Shown: piece after piece, positions 45,691 to 55,687 of the stretch | Layout of the letters: the number at the start of each line of letters is the position of its first letter | Numbering within the stretch: position 1 is the stretch's first letter | Assembly (NCBI RefSeq): GCF_004803815.1 | Contig: NZ_CP012544.1 | Location: forward strand, 1 to 64,000 | From: Campylobacter showae | GTDB taxonomy: Bacteria > Campylobacterota > Campylobacteria > Campylobacterales > Campylobacteraceae | Reading direction: 5' to 3' | Length of the DNA: 64,000 bases | Translations under genes and position numbers: made by a program | The notes under the pieces: generated by a model | Told to the model about the DNA's origin: nothing | Seen by the model: the letters and a program-made list of their open reading frames with translations, nothing else | Database searches by the model: none

Positions 45691-47844
45691 ATGGGTAAAT
45701 TTAGCATTATAGCGGCTGCAGTTTTACTGAGTGCAGCCTCGGCTCTCGCACAGACAGGAGGAGTGGATAGCAAATTTAAGCGAGCCGATAGCAATGCAAC
45801 CGGATCTGTAAAGCTAGATATGGTTTCCGTCACGGCAAACAGGAGTGAAACAGACGTCGCTAAATACGCGGGCCAAGTCAGCGTCCTAAATCAAAACGAC
45901 CTTGTTAAATCGCCGTCCGTTATCGACGCCCTTGGCTCGGTGCCTGGAGTGATGCTCGGCAACGACCACGGCAGACAAGTCGGCCAATACTACAACATCC
46001 GCGGCTTTGGTTATCAGAGCGAAGCGCGCGTTATCATCGAACAAGACGGTATCAAGCGGTCGCCTTCACTTTTTTCTAATCAAATTTCAACCTTTCGCGT
46101 GGATAACGACTTGCTAAAACGCGTCGAGGTCGTAAAGGGCGCTAGCTCCGTGCTGCACGGCAGCGGCGCGGTCGGCGGTATCGTGAGTATGAAAACTAAA
46201 GACGTGAGCGACTTTATAAACCCGGGCAGCGACTACGGCGTCACGATCGGCCACCGCCAAGAAAGTAATCACATGAACTCAAATCGAGCCGCCGTCGCAG
46301 CTAAGCCGACGGAAAATTTCGGTATTTTGCTATACGGCAAGCATGCGGATTTCGGCAAGATAAAGATGGCTAGAGACGGCAAACGCTCGGGCGTGAAATA
46401 TGCAGAAAACGACGAGCAGGTAAACACCGTCTTTGCCAAAGCCGAGTGGGCGATAACCGACGAGCATGCTTTGGAGGCTAGCGTATTTAACTACCACGAA
46501 AAATTTTCCTCCTCGCCTTGGCAGTCGCTTTTCTGGAGCGAGGATGTGGAGCTGCCTACCTCGGGACGGCTAAAACAGCGAGACTATAGTGTGATATATA
46601 AGTATACTCCGCTTAATAATAGATGGATAAATTTCTCCGCTCAGTACTACAACGCAAAAGCCCTAAATCACAGGATCAGAACAGGCTTTAGCAGAGGCAA
46701 TCCCGTCTACATCGACTACAAAAACAAAGACGACAGATGGGGCGTCAGGCTCAAAAACGAAAGCCTCTTTGACACCGGCGTGCTAGAGCACAGGCTGGTT
46801 ACCGGCATCGACTACGAACACAGAAAAGAGGACGCGATATTTTGGTACAACGGCGCGCTTAGCGACTTTGGCTCATTTCCGAATTTTTACAAAGACCTCG
46901 GTATATACGCGCAAGACGTATTTAGCGTAGGCAAGTTCGAGTTTACTCTGGGCGGTAGATTCGATAAATTTAAACGCGGAGTCAAAAGCGGCGATCGCAA
47001 CTCATACTCGGAGTCTAGATTTTCTCCAAAACTGGGCCTTGCATACGAGGTCTTTGACGGCATAAATTTACTCGCAGGCTACGCAGAGACCTTTAGAGGA
47101 CCGACGCCAAACGAGACGTCATCAGCCGGCCCGCTAAATCCGCATTACTGGTACATGCCAAATCCCGACCTAAAGCCTGAAATCGCAAAAGAGTACGAAG
47201 TGGGCTTTTCTATCGACAAACAGGGACTTTTGGGTGATGACGAGCTGTACTTTAAGGCCACTTACTACGACGGCAACATCAAAGATATGATAAATCTAAA
47301 AGCAAGACCGGACAAGGGCAATCCGCCGTTTGACGCCGAAGCGCCGGGCAGACGCTACGGTATGTACGAAAACGTAGATAACGCAAAACGCCGAGGCGTC
47401 GAGATCGAGTCCAAATACGCGATAAACAACCTTACATTCTCGCTCGGATATGATCATACGAAAATTTACGACAAAGCGACCAAAAAGATACTCACAGTCT
47501 ACGCTGATAAGCTAACTTTGGGCGCGATGTATAGATACCAGCCGTGGGGGCTTAGTCTGGGCGGCGATATGACGCATTGGTTTAGGCCTAACAACGACGA
47601 GAAATACTACGTCGTGCGCGGTCAAAAATACGAATACGTAGACGAAACCTTTACTATCGTAAACTTTAAAGGTAGATGGGAGCCGAAAAATTTCGACAGC
47701 CATCTGCTAAACAAAGGGCTAAAAATCAGCTTTGGCGTAAACAATATCTTTAACAAAGAGTACATTTTCGCAAACGGATTTAAAAATACGACCAGAGTGG
47801 GCAAAGGCAGAAACTTCTACGTAGATTTTGAGAAGACGTTTTAA
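45691..47844 (+). CDS. TonB-dependent outer membrane receptor, probably for haem
   Basis: The 717-residue protein has a signal peptide (about 1-20), a plug domain (about 45-175; IRGFGYQSEARVIIEQDGIKR, then VEVVKGASSVLHGSGAVGG) and a beta-barrel ending in F. The barrel contains TFRGPTPNE and, about 25 residues later, NPDLKPE with an intervening His (NPHYWY). This resembles the FRAP/NPNL boxes of haem receptors such as HmuR. A haem or haemoglobin substrate is therefore likely but unproven. A Fur-like site lies upstream. No partner transport gene is next to it. Confidence 0.8.
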   Translation: MGKFSIIAAAVLLSAASALAQTGGVDSKFKRADSNATGSVKLDMVSVTANRSETDVAKYAGQVSVLNQNDLVKSPSVIDALGSVPGVMLGNDHGRQVGQYYNIRGFGYQSEARVIIEQDGIKRSPSLFSNQISTFRVDNDLLKRVEVVKGASSVLHGSGAVGGIVSMKTKDVSDFINPGSDYGVTIGHRQESNHMNSNRAAVAAKPTENFGILLYGKHADFGKIKMARDGKRSGVKYAENDEQVNTVFAKAEWAITDEHALEASVFNYHEKFSSSPWQSLFWSEDVELPTSGRLKQRDYSVIYKYTPLNNRWINFSAQYYNAKALNHRIRTGFSRGNPVYIDYKNKDDRWGVRLKNESLFDTGVLEHRLVTGIDYEHRKEDAIFWYNGALSDFGSFPNFYKDLGIYAQDVFSVGKFEFTLGGRFDKFKRGVKSGDRNSYSESRFSPKLGLAYEVFDGINLLAGYAETFRGPTPNETSSAGPLNPHYWYMPNPDLKPEIAKEYEVGFSIDKQGLLGDDELYFKATYYDGNIKDMINLKARPDKGNPPFDAEAPGRRYGMYENVDNAKRRGVEIESKYAINNLTFSLGYDHTKIYDKATKKILTVYADKLTLGAMYRYQPWGLSLGGDMTHWFRPNNDEKYYVVRGQKYEYVDETFTIVNFKGRWEPKNFDSHLLNKGLKISFGVNNIFNKEYIFANGFKNTTRVGKGRNFYVDFEKTF

Positions 47845-47857
47845 ATTTGACGCGGCG

Positions 47858-47890
47858 AGCGAGCTAAATTTGGTTTAAATTCGGCTCGCT
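47858..47890 (+). terminator. inverted repeat after the TonB receptor gene
   Basis: AGCGAGC (47858-47864) pairs with GCTCGCT (47884-47890). The AT-rich loop contains AAATTT twice. Only a short T-run (TTT) follows, so it is a weak terminator candidate. Confidence 0.4.
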
Positions 47891-48070
47891 TTAGCCGTTA
47901 AATTTACCGTTTTTGAGGGCTCGTTTTTGTTTAAATTCTCATTTACTAGGGTAGGGCGCTAGCGTCAAATTTTGCTTTTTTACCCGCTCAAATTTGACCC
48001 ACCCGTTCCCGCAAATCCGCTTCTTAATTTAAATTTGACTATAATGTCTTAAAATTTAAAAGGAGCAAAT

Positions 48071-49255
48071 TTGCAAAATTTCGCCTTGAAATTTCGCCCG
48101 CGCAGTTTGGACGAGATCTGCGGACAGCGCGAGCTGGTGGGCGTTTTTAAAAAATTTATCGAAAATAAAAAAATCCCGCATAGCATATTTTACGGGCCGG
48201 CAGGCTGCGGCAAGACTAGCTTTGCTCGCGTCGTCGCGCGGTCGATGGAGTATGATTTTTACGAATTTGACGGCGGAAATTTAAAGATCGAGGAATTTCG
48301 CAAAATCCTAAAAAACCACGAAAATGCACTCTCTAAGCCGCTATTTTTCATCGACGAAATCCACCGCCTAAGCAAAACGCAGCAAGAAGCCCTGCTGATA
48401 CCGATGGAAAACTACCGCGCCGCCATAATCGGAGCCAGCACCGAAAATCCCTACATCACGCTAAGCTCGGGCATCCGCAGCCGCTCGATGTTATTTGAGT
48501 TTAAGCCGCTTGCGAGCGAGGATTTTGAAAAACTGCTTGAGCGCGTGAGGGACGAGGTTAAATTTGACATCTCAGACGAAGCTAAGGCCTATCTCGTAAA
48601 AAGTAGCGGCGGAGATGCGCGCGGACTGTTAAATTTGCTCGAGTTTGCCGTGAGTCTGGATGAAAAAATAACGTTAGAAAATTTAAAAACGCTGCGAGCT
48701 AACGCGGTTAGCGAAGGCGTTAGCGATGACGATGTGCACTATGGGCTGGCAAGTGCCTTTATAAAAAGCCTGCGGGGAAGCGATGAAAATGCCGTCATGT
48801 ACTATCTAGCAAGGCTTATCGACGCTGGCGAGAGTGCTGATTTTATCGCGCGCAGGATGGCGATATTTGCCAGCGAGGATATCGGTAACGCAAACCCTAA
48901 CGCGCTAAATTTAGCCGCTAACGCGCTAGCTGCCGTTAGCAAGATCGGCTTTCCTGAAGCGCGGATAATCCTGGCTCAATGCGCGATGTATCTAGCCCAC
49001 TCGCCAAAGTCAAACTCCAGCTACAAGGCCATAAACGCCGCACTGTCCTACGTCAAAAACGAGCCGCCGCTAGCCATACCGCCCTATCTCATCAACACCG
49101 CGCCCGAGGCCAAGGACTATCTGTATCCGCATAGCTTTGGCGGCTGGGTAGAGCAAAAATACCTAGAAAAGCCGCTTAAATTTTACGAGAGCAACGGTAT
49201 CGGCTTTGAAAAGACGCTAGATGATTGGCTGGTTAAAATAAAATCTAAGGGTTAA
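48071..49255 (+). CDS. rarA: replication-associated recombination protein RarA
   Basis: RarA (MgsA) is an AAA+ ATPase that acts at stalled forks. The 394 residues contain Walker A GPAGCGKT near residue 43, Walker B FFIDEIHRLSK, the IGASTENP sensor 1 region, and a C-terminal domain with ASEDIGNANP typical of the family. The start is TTG at 48071 after AAAGGAG. Length is slightly shorter than E. coli RarA (447), mostly at the C-terminus. It is unlinked to neighbouring genes. Confidence 0.93.
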   Translation: MQNFALKFRPRSLDEICGQRELVGVFKKFIENKKIPHSIFYGPAGCGKTSFARVVARSMEYDFYEFDGGNLKIEEFRKILKNHENALSKPLFFIDEIHRLSKTQQEALLIPMENYRAAIIGASTENPYITLSSGIRSRSMLFEFKPLASEDFEKLLERVRDEVKFDISDEAKAYLVKSSGGDARGLLNLLEFAVSLDEKITLENLKTLRANAVSEGVSDDDVHYGLASAFIKSLRGSDENAVMYYLARLIDAGESADFIARRMAIFASEDIGNANPNALNLAANALAAVSKIGFPEARIILAQCAMYLAHSPKSNSSYKAINAALSYVKNEPPLAIPPYLINTAPEAKDYLYPHSFGGWVEQKYLEKPLKFYESNGIGFEKTLDDWLVKIKSKG

Positions 49256-49600
49256 ATTTGGAGTGATTGCGGCGGATGACAAAATTTAAATTACTTACAT
49301 TAAATTTGCGCCGATCAAATTTACCCATGCCATCGCGTCAAATTTTACAAAAAAGTATCGCAGTCAAATTTGCCTCGTGTTGGATTTTGCCAAGTTCGTT
49401 AAATTACTCGGCAAATTTACTCAAACTCCAAACGTAACGGCAAAATCCAATTTAAAAACGCTTCAAAAATCGCTATTTTACGAAATTCGATCCAAATTTG
49501 ACCTATATTTTTAAAATAGGCTAAAAAATTTTTATTATTTATTTTAGTTTTATATTTTTTTAAATATACTTGAAAAATTTTAAAAAATAAAGGCAAATCC
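49256..49600. other. intergenic region without a recognisable gene
   Basis: The 345 bases are AT-rich and contain several CAAATTT elements. A long T/A stretch just upstream of the symporter gene may be its promoter. No RNA gene or credible coding frame was seen. Confidence 0.55.
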
Positions 49601-51013
49601 ATGCTCACCGACCTTGTAAGCTCTATAAATTCATTCCTTTGGGGGCCGTATTTCCTCATCGCGCTACTTTGCGGTACGGGGCTTTACTTTACGATTAGGC
49701 TTCGTTTCGTGCAGATTTTTAAGTTTAAAATGGGCCTTAATAGGCTTTTTGGCAACTTCTCATTGCACGGCGAAGCGGCGGGAAAATCGGGCATGAGTTC
49801 GTTTCAGGCAGTCGCCACGGCCGTCGCGGCGCAGGTGGGCACGGGCAACCTCGTGGGCGCCACAACCGCGCTCATCATGGGCGGACCGGGCGCGATATTT
49901 TGGATGTGGTGCGCGGCGTTTTTAGGCATGGCGACGAATTTCGCAGAGATCTGCCTCGCGCAAATTTACCGCACCAAAGACGACAGCGGGCACATGATCG
50001 GCGGACCGGCGTTTTATATCAGTCGCGGGCTAAAGAGCCGCTACGCCAAGGTTTTGGCGGCATTTTTTGCGCTAGCGATCATTTTGGCGCTCGGATTTAT
50101 GGGAAACATGGTGCAGGCCAACTCGATCTCGGACGGATTTAAGGGCGCGTTTGGCATACCGCAGTGGGCGAGCGGACTATTTTTGGCTGCGATTTGCGCT
50201 ATGATATTTATCGGCGGGGTCAAAGCCATCGCCAGAGTCGCCGAAAAGATTGTACCTATCATGGCGATCCTGTACGTCGCGGTCGGACTTGTGATCATTT
50301 GCTTTAATCTTGATAAAATTCCGGGCGTCATAGCGCTTATATTCGAGGCCGCGTTTAATCCGTCCGCAGCTTGGGGCGGCGCTACCGGAGCCACGATCGC
50401 TACGGCGATGAGATACGGTATCGCGCGCGGACTGTTCTCAAACGAAGCGGGCATGGGCTCGACTCCTCACGCGCACGCTGCGGCCAACGTCAAACACCCG
50501 GTAGATCAGGCGGTGCTCGGCATCATGAGCGTGTTCGTCGATACATTTATCGTGCTAAATATCACCGTTTTCGTCGTGCTTAGTGCCGACGTGATACATT
50601 TTGAAAACGGCAAAGCCGTGCTAACTGGCATCTCGCTCGTGCAAGAGGCCTTCTCGACGCATGTTTTGGGACACGCGGGCGGCTATGGATTCGTAGCGAT
50701 TTGCTTGTTTTTCTTTGCTTTTACGACGATTTTGGGCTGGTACTACTTCGCCGAGATCAACGTGCGCTATCTTTTTGGAGCCAAATTCGTGCGAATCTTG
50801 CAGATATTAGTCGTCGGATTTGTGTTCGCGGGCAGCTTGCTAAAGATAAATTTCGTCTGGGAGCTAGCCGATATGTTTAACGGCCTCATGGTGCTTCCAA
50901 ACCTGATCGCCATCATCGCGCTTAGCCCGGTCGTAGTTAAGCTCCTAAAAGATCACGATGCGGGCAAGGAATACGAACAGAAAAACTATGTAAGAGAGCC
51001 GAATTTATTTTAG
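49601..51013 (+). CDS. alanine/glycine:sodium symporter (AGCS family)
   Basis: The 470-residue protein has about ten hydrophobic segments and the AGCS signature: VGTGNLVGATTALIMGGPGA followed by FWMWCAAFLGMATNFAE near residues 85-120, and NEAGMGSTPHAHAAA near residue 285. AGCS carriers import alanine or glycine with sodium. Campylobacter use amino acids as carbon sources, so the role is plausible. Substrate not determined by sequence. Confidence 0.92.
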   Translation: MLTDLVSSINSFLWGPYFLIALLCGTGLYFTIRLRFVQIFKFKMGLNRLFGNFSLHGEAAGKSGMSSFQAVATAVAAQVGTGNLVGATTALIMGGPGAIFWMWCAAFLGMATNFAEICLAQIYRTKDDSGHMIGGPAFYISRGLKSRYAKVLAAFFALAIILALGFMGNMVQANSISDGFKGAFGIPQWASGLFLAAICAMIFIGGVKAIARVAEKIVPIMAILYVAVGLVIICFNLDKIPGVIALIFEAAFNPSAAWGGATGATIATAMRYGIARGLFSNEAGMGSTPHAHAAANVKHPVDQAVLGIMSVFVDTFIVLNITVFVVLSADVIHFENGKAVLTGISLVQEAFSTHVLGHAGGYGFVAICLFFFAFTTILGWYYFAEINVRYLFGAKFVRILQILVVGFVFAGSLLKINFVWELADMFNGLMVLPNLIAIIALSPVVVKLLKDHDAGKEYEQKNYVREPNLF

Positions 51014-51132
51014 AAAACTTAAAATTTTAATGTAATTGCTATTTTATATATTTTTGCTGTAATTTTAAGAATTGATTTCAGTTGGATTTGTTACAATTTC
51101 CTATATTTTTAATCTAAATCTAGGAGATCGTT

Positions 51133-51876
51133 ATGAATATAACTCAGACGCAAATTTCTGCGCTTTACGTCGGGCTCTTCGGCAGATCGAGCGAAGGCGC
51201 GGGCAGTAAGGCTTGGCTGGGTGCTGCAAATACGCAAAATTTAAGCGTTTCTACCATCGCAAATACGATGCTAGACACCGTAGCGGCAAAAGAGTTTTTT
51301 GGCGATAGCGTAAACGAAAACGCAAATTTCGTCGAGCATATATATGCTAACGTATTTGGCAAAGGCGGAGCTAATCTAGACAAAGAGGGCAAAGCCGGCT
51401 GGACGAAAAAGCTAAACGATGGCGAAGATAGAGGGAAGGTCGCGGCCGATATGCTAAAGGCCGCTTGCGACCCCGTTCACTCAAATGCCGCCGACGAAGC
51501 TACGAAAAACGCGCATAATCTCTTGATAAACAAGATAATCGCCTCAAACGTCGTAGCCGACCTCATTAAAGACGTTCCAAACGGCGGCGATATAAAGGAG
51601 CAATTAAAAGCTTTTATCCAGATAAATAAAACCATTACGCCCCACTCAAACGCAAGCGACATCAAAAACGCCGTGCTAGCGGGTGCTAAAAGCTTAAATT
51701 TGACCGTAGACGAGGCGAAGTTAGACGCTGCGCTAGATGCCAACTCTAAGGTAAAAATCATCTCCGGCGTAACCGGCAAAACGGAGGATGAAATCTCAAA
51801 AGAACTCGCTCCAAAACCCGCCCCTACGCCAGATCCTAAGCCTGACCCTACGCCGGATCCAAAACCTCAACCTTAG
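51133..51876 (+). CDS. N-terminal part of a large surface protein (DUF4214-like), ended by an in-frame TAG
   Basis: The 247 residues begin MNITQTQISALYVGLFGRSS and show the repeated DUF4214-like helical unit of Campylobacter surface and S-layer-related proteins (NFVEHIYANVFGKGG, then DRGKVAADMLKA). No classical signal peptide is present, as for type I secreted proteins. A proline-rich linker (PDPKP-type) begins near residue 227 and is stopped by TAG at 51874-51876. The same frame continues into the 1206-residue ORF downstream, so this is most likely the front of one gene. Confidence 0.75.
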   Translation: MNITQTQISALYVGLFGRSSEGAGSKAWLGAANTQNLSVSTIANTMLDTVAAKEFFGDSVNENANFVEHIYANVFGKGGANLDKEGKAGWTKKLNDGEDRGKVAADMLKAACDPVHSNAADEATKNAHNLLINKIIASNVVADLIKDVPNGGDIKEQLKAFIQINKTITPHSNASDIKNAVLAGAKSLNLTVDEAKLDAALDANSKVKIISGVTGKTEDEISKELAPKPAPTPDPKPDPTPDPKPQP

Positions 51877-51933
51877 CCGGGTCCTAAACCGACCCCAACT
51901 CCAGATCCCAAGCCGCAACCTAAGCCTACTCCA
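51811..51933 (+). repeat. proline-rich tandem linker with an internal TAG
   Basis: The 41 codons repeat the pattern Pro-x-Pro with Asp, Lys, Gln and Thr (PDPKP, PTPDP, PKPQP). Codon 22 is TAG, where neighbouring repeats have AAG (Lys), so a single A-to-T change explains the stop. Confidence 0.8.
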
Positions 51934-51963
51934 AACGACGGCGTAGAGGGCGCGCTAAAACAG

Positions 51964-54900
51964 ATGCTAGCATCCGCCTCATCGACCGAGGTCATCGGCT
52001 ACTCGGCGAAGATAGAACACGGCGGTAAAAAATACTTCGTAAGCATAAGAAGCGCGGATAACGACGGCGTAAATTTAAGCGCCGATCAAAAGATAAATTT
52101 ATCGGTCCAAAACGGCGCGGTTAAAACCGCCGAGGGCAAGACGCTAAAAGCCGACGTTTATACGGTAAAAAACTTCCCGACAGGCGATAGCTTGGAGGCG
52201 GAAAAAGGCACGGCAATACTTGGCGCATTTACCAAAGACGGGCACGAATTTAGCGCCAAAGATCAAGAAAACGGCGTCCCTTACAGCCACAGCCTCCAGC
52301 CTAGATCGGGCGTTAAATTTAACGACAACGGCTTTTTCGAGCGGCCGTTTGGCCTGGTAGAGGGCACGACAGACGGCGTCAGCGCGCAAAAGGTAGATAA
52401 AGGCGCGGGCGGTATGGTTTATAAGCTCGTAAAAGACGGACAAACGACTTATTACGTTACAAATAAAGAGGCCGTTCCGCATTTTAACTCTCATACCGGC
52501 ACCGTCGTCATAGAGGGCGCAAAACCTGGCGACAAGGTCAAATTTGCAGGAGGCGCAGACTCGCTTACGCAGGCTCAAAACGAGGACGGACTGCAAGCGG
52601 GCGCAAAGCAGTTTATCAAAGACGGCGACGACACTATCCTCTACGCTAACGGTAAAAACGCGGGCTTTAGCAACTCGGATGATTTAAAGATCGTATTTAA
52701 AGGCGTTAGTATCGATCCGACCGCAAAAGACGGAGCCTTTACGCTAAAGCAAAATATTTTAGCCGACGGCGCCATCAAGGCAACCGACGCGCAGGGCTTT
52801 ACCAAGCTATTTGACGACGCGCCTGCTCTTAAGCTAGACGGCACGGAAAACGTCTATAAAAAAGAGGGCAAATTTTATCAAGACGCGCAAGCTACCAAGC
52901 CTTTAGACGCGGATGCGCTAAACATAAAGGCCGTTAAATTCGCTAACGGCGACGTTTATACCTTTAGGTCTGCGAAAAAATCGCAATCCAAAGACGCGGT
53001 AAAAGCCTACGACGAACAAAGCCTAAGCTCAAATTCGCAAAAAGGCGACGCGCTAAAAAGCGGCGATACGACTTACGAGTTTTTCGACAAAGGCAATGTC
53101 GCAAAGATATCAAGCGATGATTTTACGTTTGAAAACAGCGCACAGTATCTAGGCTCGCTAAATTTAGACGGAGCCAAAAACATAACCAAAGAGTCGTTTT
53201 TATCCGGCAAGCTAGGAGATAAAATCCTACCTAACGCGTACTCAAACATAACTACTGGCGGAGTTAAATTCGAGCTCAAGCAAAACGGCGATATAAAATC
53301 TTTAGTCGCAAGCTTTGAAAAGGCTAAGGAGATATTAAGCGACACGCTAAAAGATAGGATCGCAGACGGTGCGGTAGAGCTTAGCAAAGACGGCACGCTA
53401 ACAAACGCCCAGCTACAAACGTTAGCTCAAAATGCTGCTAAATTTGCTAACGGTGCGGTAAAATCGGCCGTTCTAAGCGTAGCCGAGCTAACGTCGCTCA
53501 ACAAAGAGGCTGCGGATAAAATCGCGAATTCGGCCGTAACGCTAACGGATAAAGACGCGTTTAGCAAAGAGTCTCTAAAAGCTTTAGGCGCGTTTAGCGA
53601 CAAGCTAAAAGACGGCGCGATAGCTAAAACACAAAAGCTAAGCGCGGCTGATTTTTACGAAATTTTCGGCAAAGGCTTTTTATCTAGCGACAAGCTCTCA
53701 AGCTATAAAATCGCAAACGGCGCCCTAGAGATCGAAGATAGCGCGAATAATTTACAAAACGCGGTAGAAAACAGGCTTAATTATTTCGGCGAAAAGATAA
53801 AATCCATAAAAACCTCAGACGGCGCGGAGCTAAAAATCTCGGCCATGAATTTTAATAAAATCGGCGCGAATAAATTTGACGCTAACGATAACATAAAACT
53901 AACGGGCGTTAGCTCAAACGATAAGGATGCCGTGCTAAGCGACAAGGTGGATAGCTTTGAAATCAACAAAACGCTAGAAGTAAGCGTAGACGAATACGCT
54001 AAATTTGCCGCTAAACTCGCGGGAAAAGGAAAATTCGATATCGCAGACGACTTTAAAAAAATCATGAAATTTTTAAAGACGGCGGACGTTTCAAAGATAG
54101 AAGCGCTAAATTTAAAAGATAAAAACATCGAACTTAGCGCGAGCGACGTGGAAGAGCTAGCTAAGCTTAACGATCTAAATTTGCATACTAAATACGGCAC
54201 GCAAATCACGCTAAAGCAAAGCGCGCAAGAGCTAAACGCGGACGGTTCAAAGCTGCTAAAGGCCTTTGCGGGGCTATCTTTTGGCGCAGGAAATGCCAAA
54301 AAACAGATCGATGTGCAAGGAGACGACGTTTTAGAACTTGATAAAGATACGTTTGAAACTTTTAAATTTGCCGCAGACGACAATCTAAAAATAACAAACG
54401 TAACAGGCTCGGTCTACGCAAGCGACGCCAAAGAAACCTTTACCTTTAAGCAAGACGCGTCTAGAGTCGTTATAAACGCCTTATCTAACGGCGACAAGCT
54501 TGATTTCTCCCGGTTGGCTTCTAACGTAACGTCTGTCGGCGATCTAAACGTTGCCGCAGACGCGCAAACGCAGCTACAAGACGGCAAAATTTACTACGTT
54601 AGCGGTACGGCGGCAGGCTTTGCGTCCGGGTTTGATAAGATTTTCGGCGAAGGCAAGGCTTTTTTAACCAAAGCCGCAGGCAACGAAAAATCGATAATCC
54701 TAGCTAAAACTTACAGCGGTTTTGAGATATATAAGGTCGAAAATAACGGCGATAACGTAATAACTAAGGATGAGGTAAAATATATAGGCTCCGTTAGCGC
54801 AAACCGCGACTTTAATCTTAGCGCTGATAATATCGTGCTAGCAGCCGCGTCAAAAAGCCTTAGCGCGGCGCAGTTTGCGACCGAAGCGGCAAAAGGCGCC

Positions 54901-55584
54901 GGCGGGCTAAATTTGCTAGATACGGCGGAAAACATAAAGCAAAATTTGGCGAATTTAATCTCAAACAAAGACAAAATAGCAAGCATTAGCAGCAGCGACG
55001 ATAAGCCTATAAATTTAACCGCCTCGCAGCTAGGCGAGCTAAAAGGCAAATTTGCCCCTAGCCAAACGTTAAAAATAAGCGAGGCGCTAAAGGACGGCAA
55101 AACCGCGAGCGCGGACGGGGGCAAATATATCTTTACTCTGGATAAAGACGAGAAAAACTGGCAGCTGGAGAAATTCGGCGCAGATGATAAGCTTGATTTT
55201 TCAAAGGTATTTGAGGGCAAGCAGCTAAGCGCGGGCGAGTTTGACCTAAACGCAAACGGGCAAAAAGCGACGCTACAAGACGGCAAGATCTATAAAGCCG
55301 AGCTAAGCTTTACGCCGTCAAATCAAGGCGGCGGCGCAAATAGCGAGCTAAACGCGCTTAAAAAGGTATTTGAAGAGTCGTTTGAAAAAGGCGCAAAAGC
55401 CCTGCTTATCGCTAAAAACCTCAAGCAAGAGGGCAACTCGTACTCCTATAACTACGTCTATAAGATCGAGGACGACGGCAACGGCAAGCTAGACCAGGGC
55501 GACATCAAGCTGCTAGGCATCGTAAATACCAATAGCGGCTTTCAAAACAACTACGACATAACCGCGGCTAACGCAGAGCTGTAG
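51964..55584 (+). CDS. C-terminal part of the large surface protein (S-layer/RTX-like)
   Basis: The 1206 residues continue the reading frame of the upstream 247-residue ORF through an internal stop. The body is made of acidic Lys/Asp/Ala-rich repeats without visible Cys. Two ~120-residue modules near the C-terminus (about 54487-54843 and 55177-55581) share KLDFSK, LQDGKIY and Asp-rich EF-hand-like loops (NNGDNVITKDEV and DDGNGKLDQGDI). This fits calcium-binding, type I secreted S-layer proteins such as those of C. rectus. A separate ATG start at 51964 is unlikely because the frame is open upstream to the TAG. Confidence 0.75.
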   Translation: MLASASSTEVIGYSAKIEHGGKKYFVSIRSADNDGVNLSADQKINLSVQNGAVKTAEGKTLKADVYTVKNFPTGDSLEAEKGTAILGAFTKDGHEFSAKDQENGVPYSHSLQPRSGVKFNDNGFFERPFGLVEGTTDGVSAQKVDKGAGGMVYKLVKDGQTTYYVTNKEAVPHFNSHTGTVVIEGAKPGDKVKFAGGADSLTQAQNEDGLQAGAKQFIKDGDDTILYANGKNAGFSNSDDLKIVFKGVSIDPTAKDGAFTLKQNILADGAIKATDAQGFTKLFDDAPALKLDGTENVYKKEGKFYQDAQATKPLDADALNIKAVKFANGDVYTFRSAKKSQSKDAVKAYDEQSLSSNSQKGDALKSGDTTYEFFDKGNVAKISSDDFTFENSAQYLGSLNLDGAKNITKESFLSGKLGDKILPNAYSNITTGGVKFELKQNGDIKSLVASFEKAKEILSDTLKDRIADGAVELSKDGTLTNAQLQTLAQNAAKFANGAVKSAVLSVAELTSLNKEAADKIANSAVTLTDKDAFSKESLKALGAFSDKLKDGAIAKTQKLSAADFYEIFGKGFLSSDKLSSYKIANGALEIEDSANNLQNAVENRLNYFGEKIKSIKTSDGAELKISAMNFNKIGANKFDANDNIKLTGVSSNDKDAVLSDKVDSFEINKTLEVSVDEYAKFAAKLAGKGKFDIADDFKKIMKFLKTADVSKIEALNLKDKNIELSASDVEELAKLNDLNLHTKYGTQITLKQSAQELNADGSKLLKAFAGLSFGAGNAKKQIDVQGDDVLELDKDTFETFKFAADDNLKITNVTGSVYASDAKETFTFKQDASRVVINALSNGDKLDFSRLASNVTSVGDLNVAADAQTQLQDGKIYYVSGTAAGFASGFDKIFGEGKAFLTKAAGNEKSIILAKTYSGFEIYKVENNGDNVITKDEVKYIGSVSANRDFNLSADNIVLAAASKSLSAAQFATEAAKGAGGLNLLDTAENIKQNLANLISNKDKIASISSSDDKPINLTASQLGELKGKFAPSQTLKISEALKDGKTASADGGKYIFTLDKDEKNWQLEKFGADDKLDFSKVFEGKQLSAGEFDLNANGQKATLQDGKIYKAELSFTPSNQGGGANSELNALKKVFEESFEKGAKALLIAKNLKQEGNSYSYNYVYKIEDDGNGKLDQGDIKLLGIVNTNSGFQNNYDITAANAEL

Positions 55585-55594
55585 TTTTGCGATG

Positions 55595-55627
55595 AAATTT
55601 AGTCGGCCGAGTCGGTCGACTAAATTT
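55595..55627 (+). terminator. terminator hairpin after the surface protein gene
   Basis: AAATTTAGTCG pairs with CGACTAAATTT (11 bp, perfect), with an inner GCCG/CGGT extension around an AGT loop. It lies 11 bases after the stop codon. The T-run is weak, so it may also block exonucleases. Confidence 0.65.
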
Positions 55628-55687
55628 AATTTACGCTTTAGCCCAAAATAAAGCGCTTGGCTATAGCTACTAGGCCTACATCTTTAT

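Noticed and set aside
49417-49659. Minus-strand 80-codon frame upstream of the symporter gene
   Set aside because: It overlaps the symporter start on the opposite strand and has no ribosome-binding site or protein character.
53781-54383. Minus-strand 200-codon Ser-rich frame in the surface protein gene
   Set aside because: It is the antisense of a repetitive Lys/Asp-rich gene; its composition follows directly from that.
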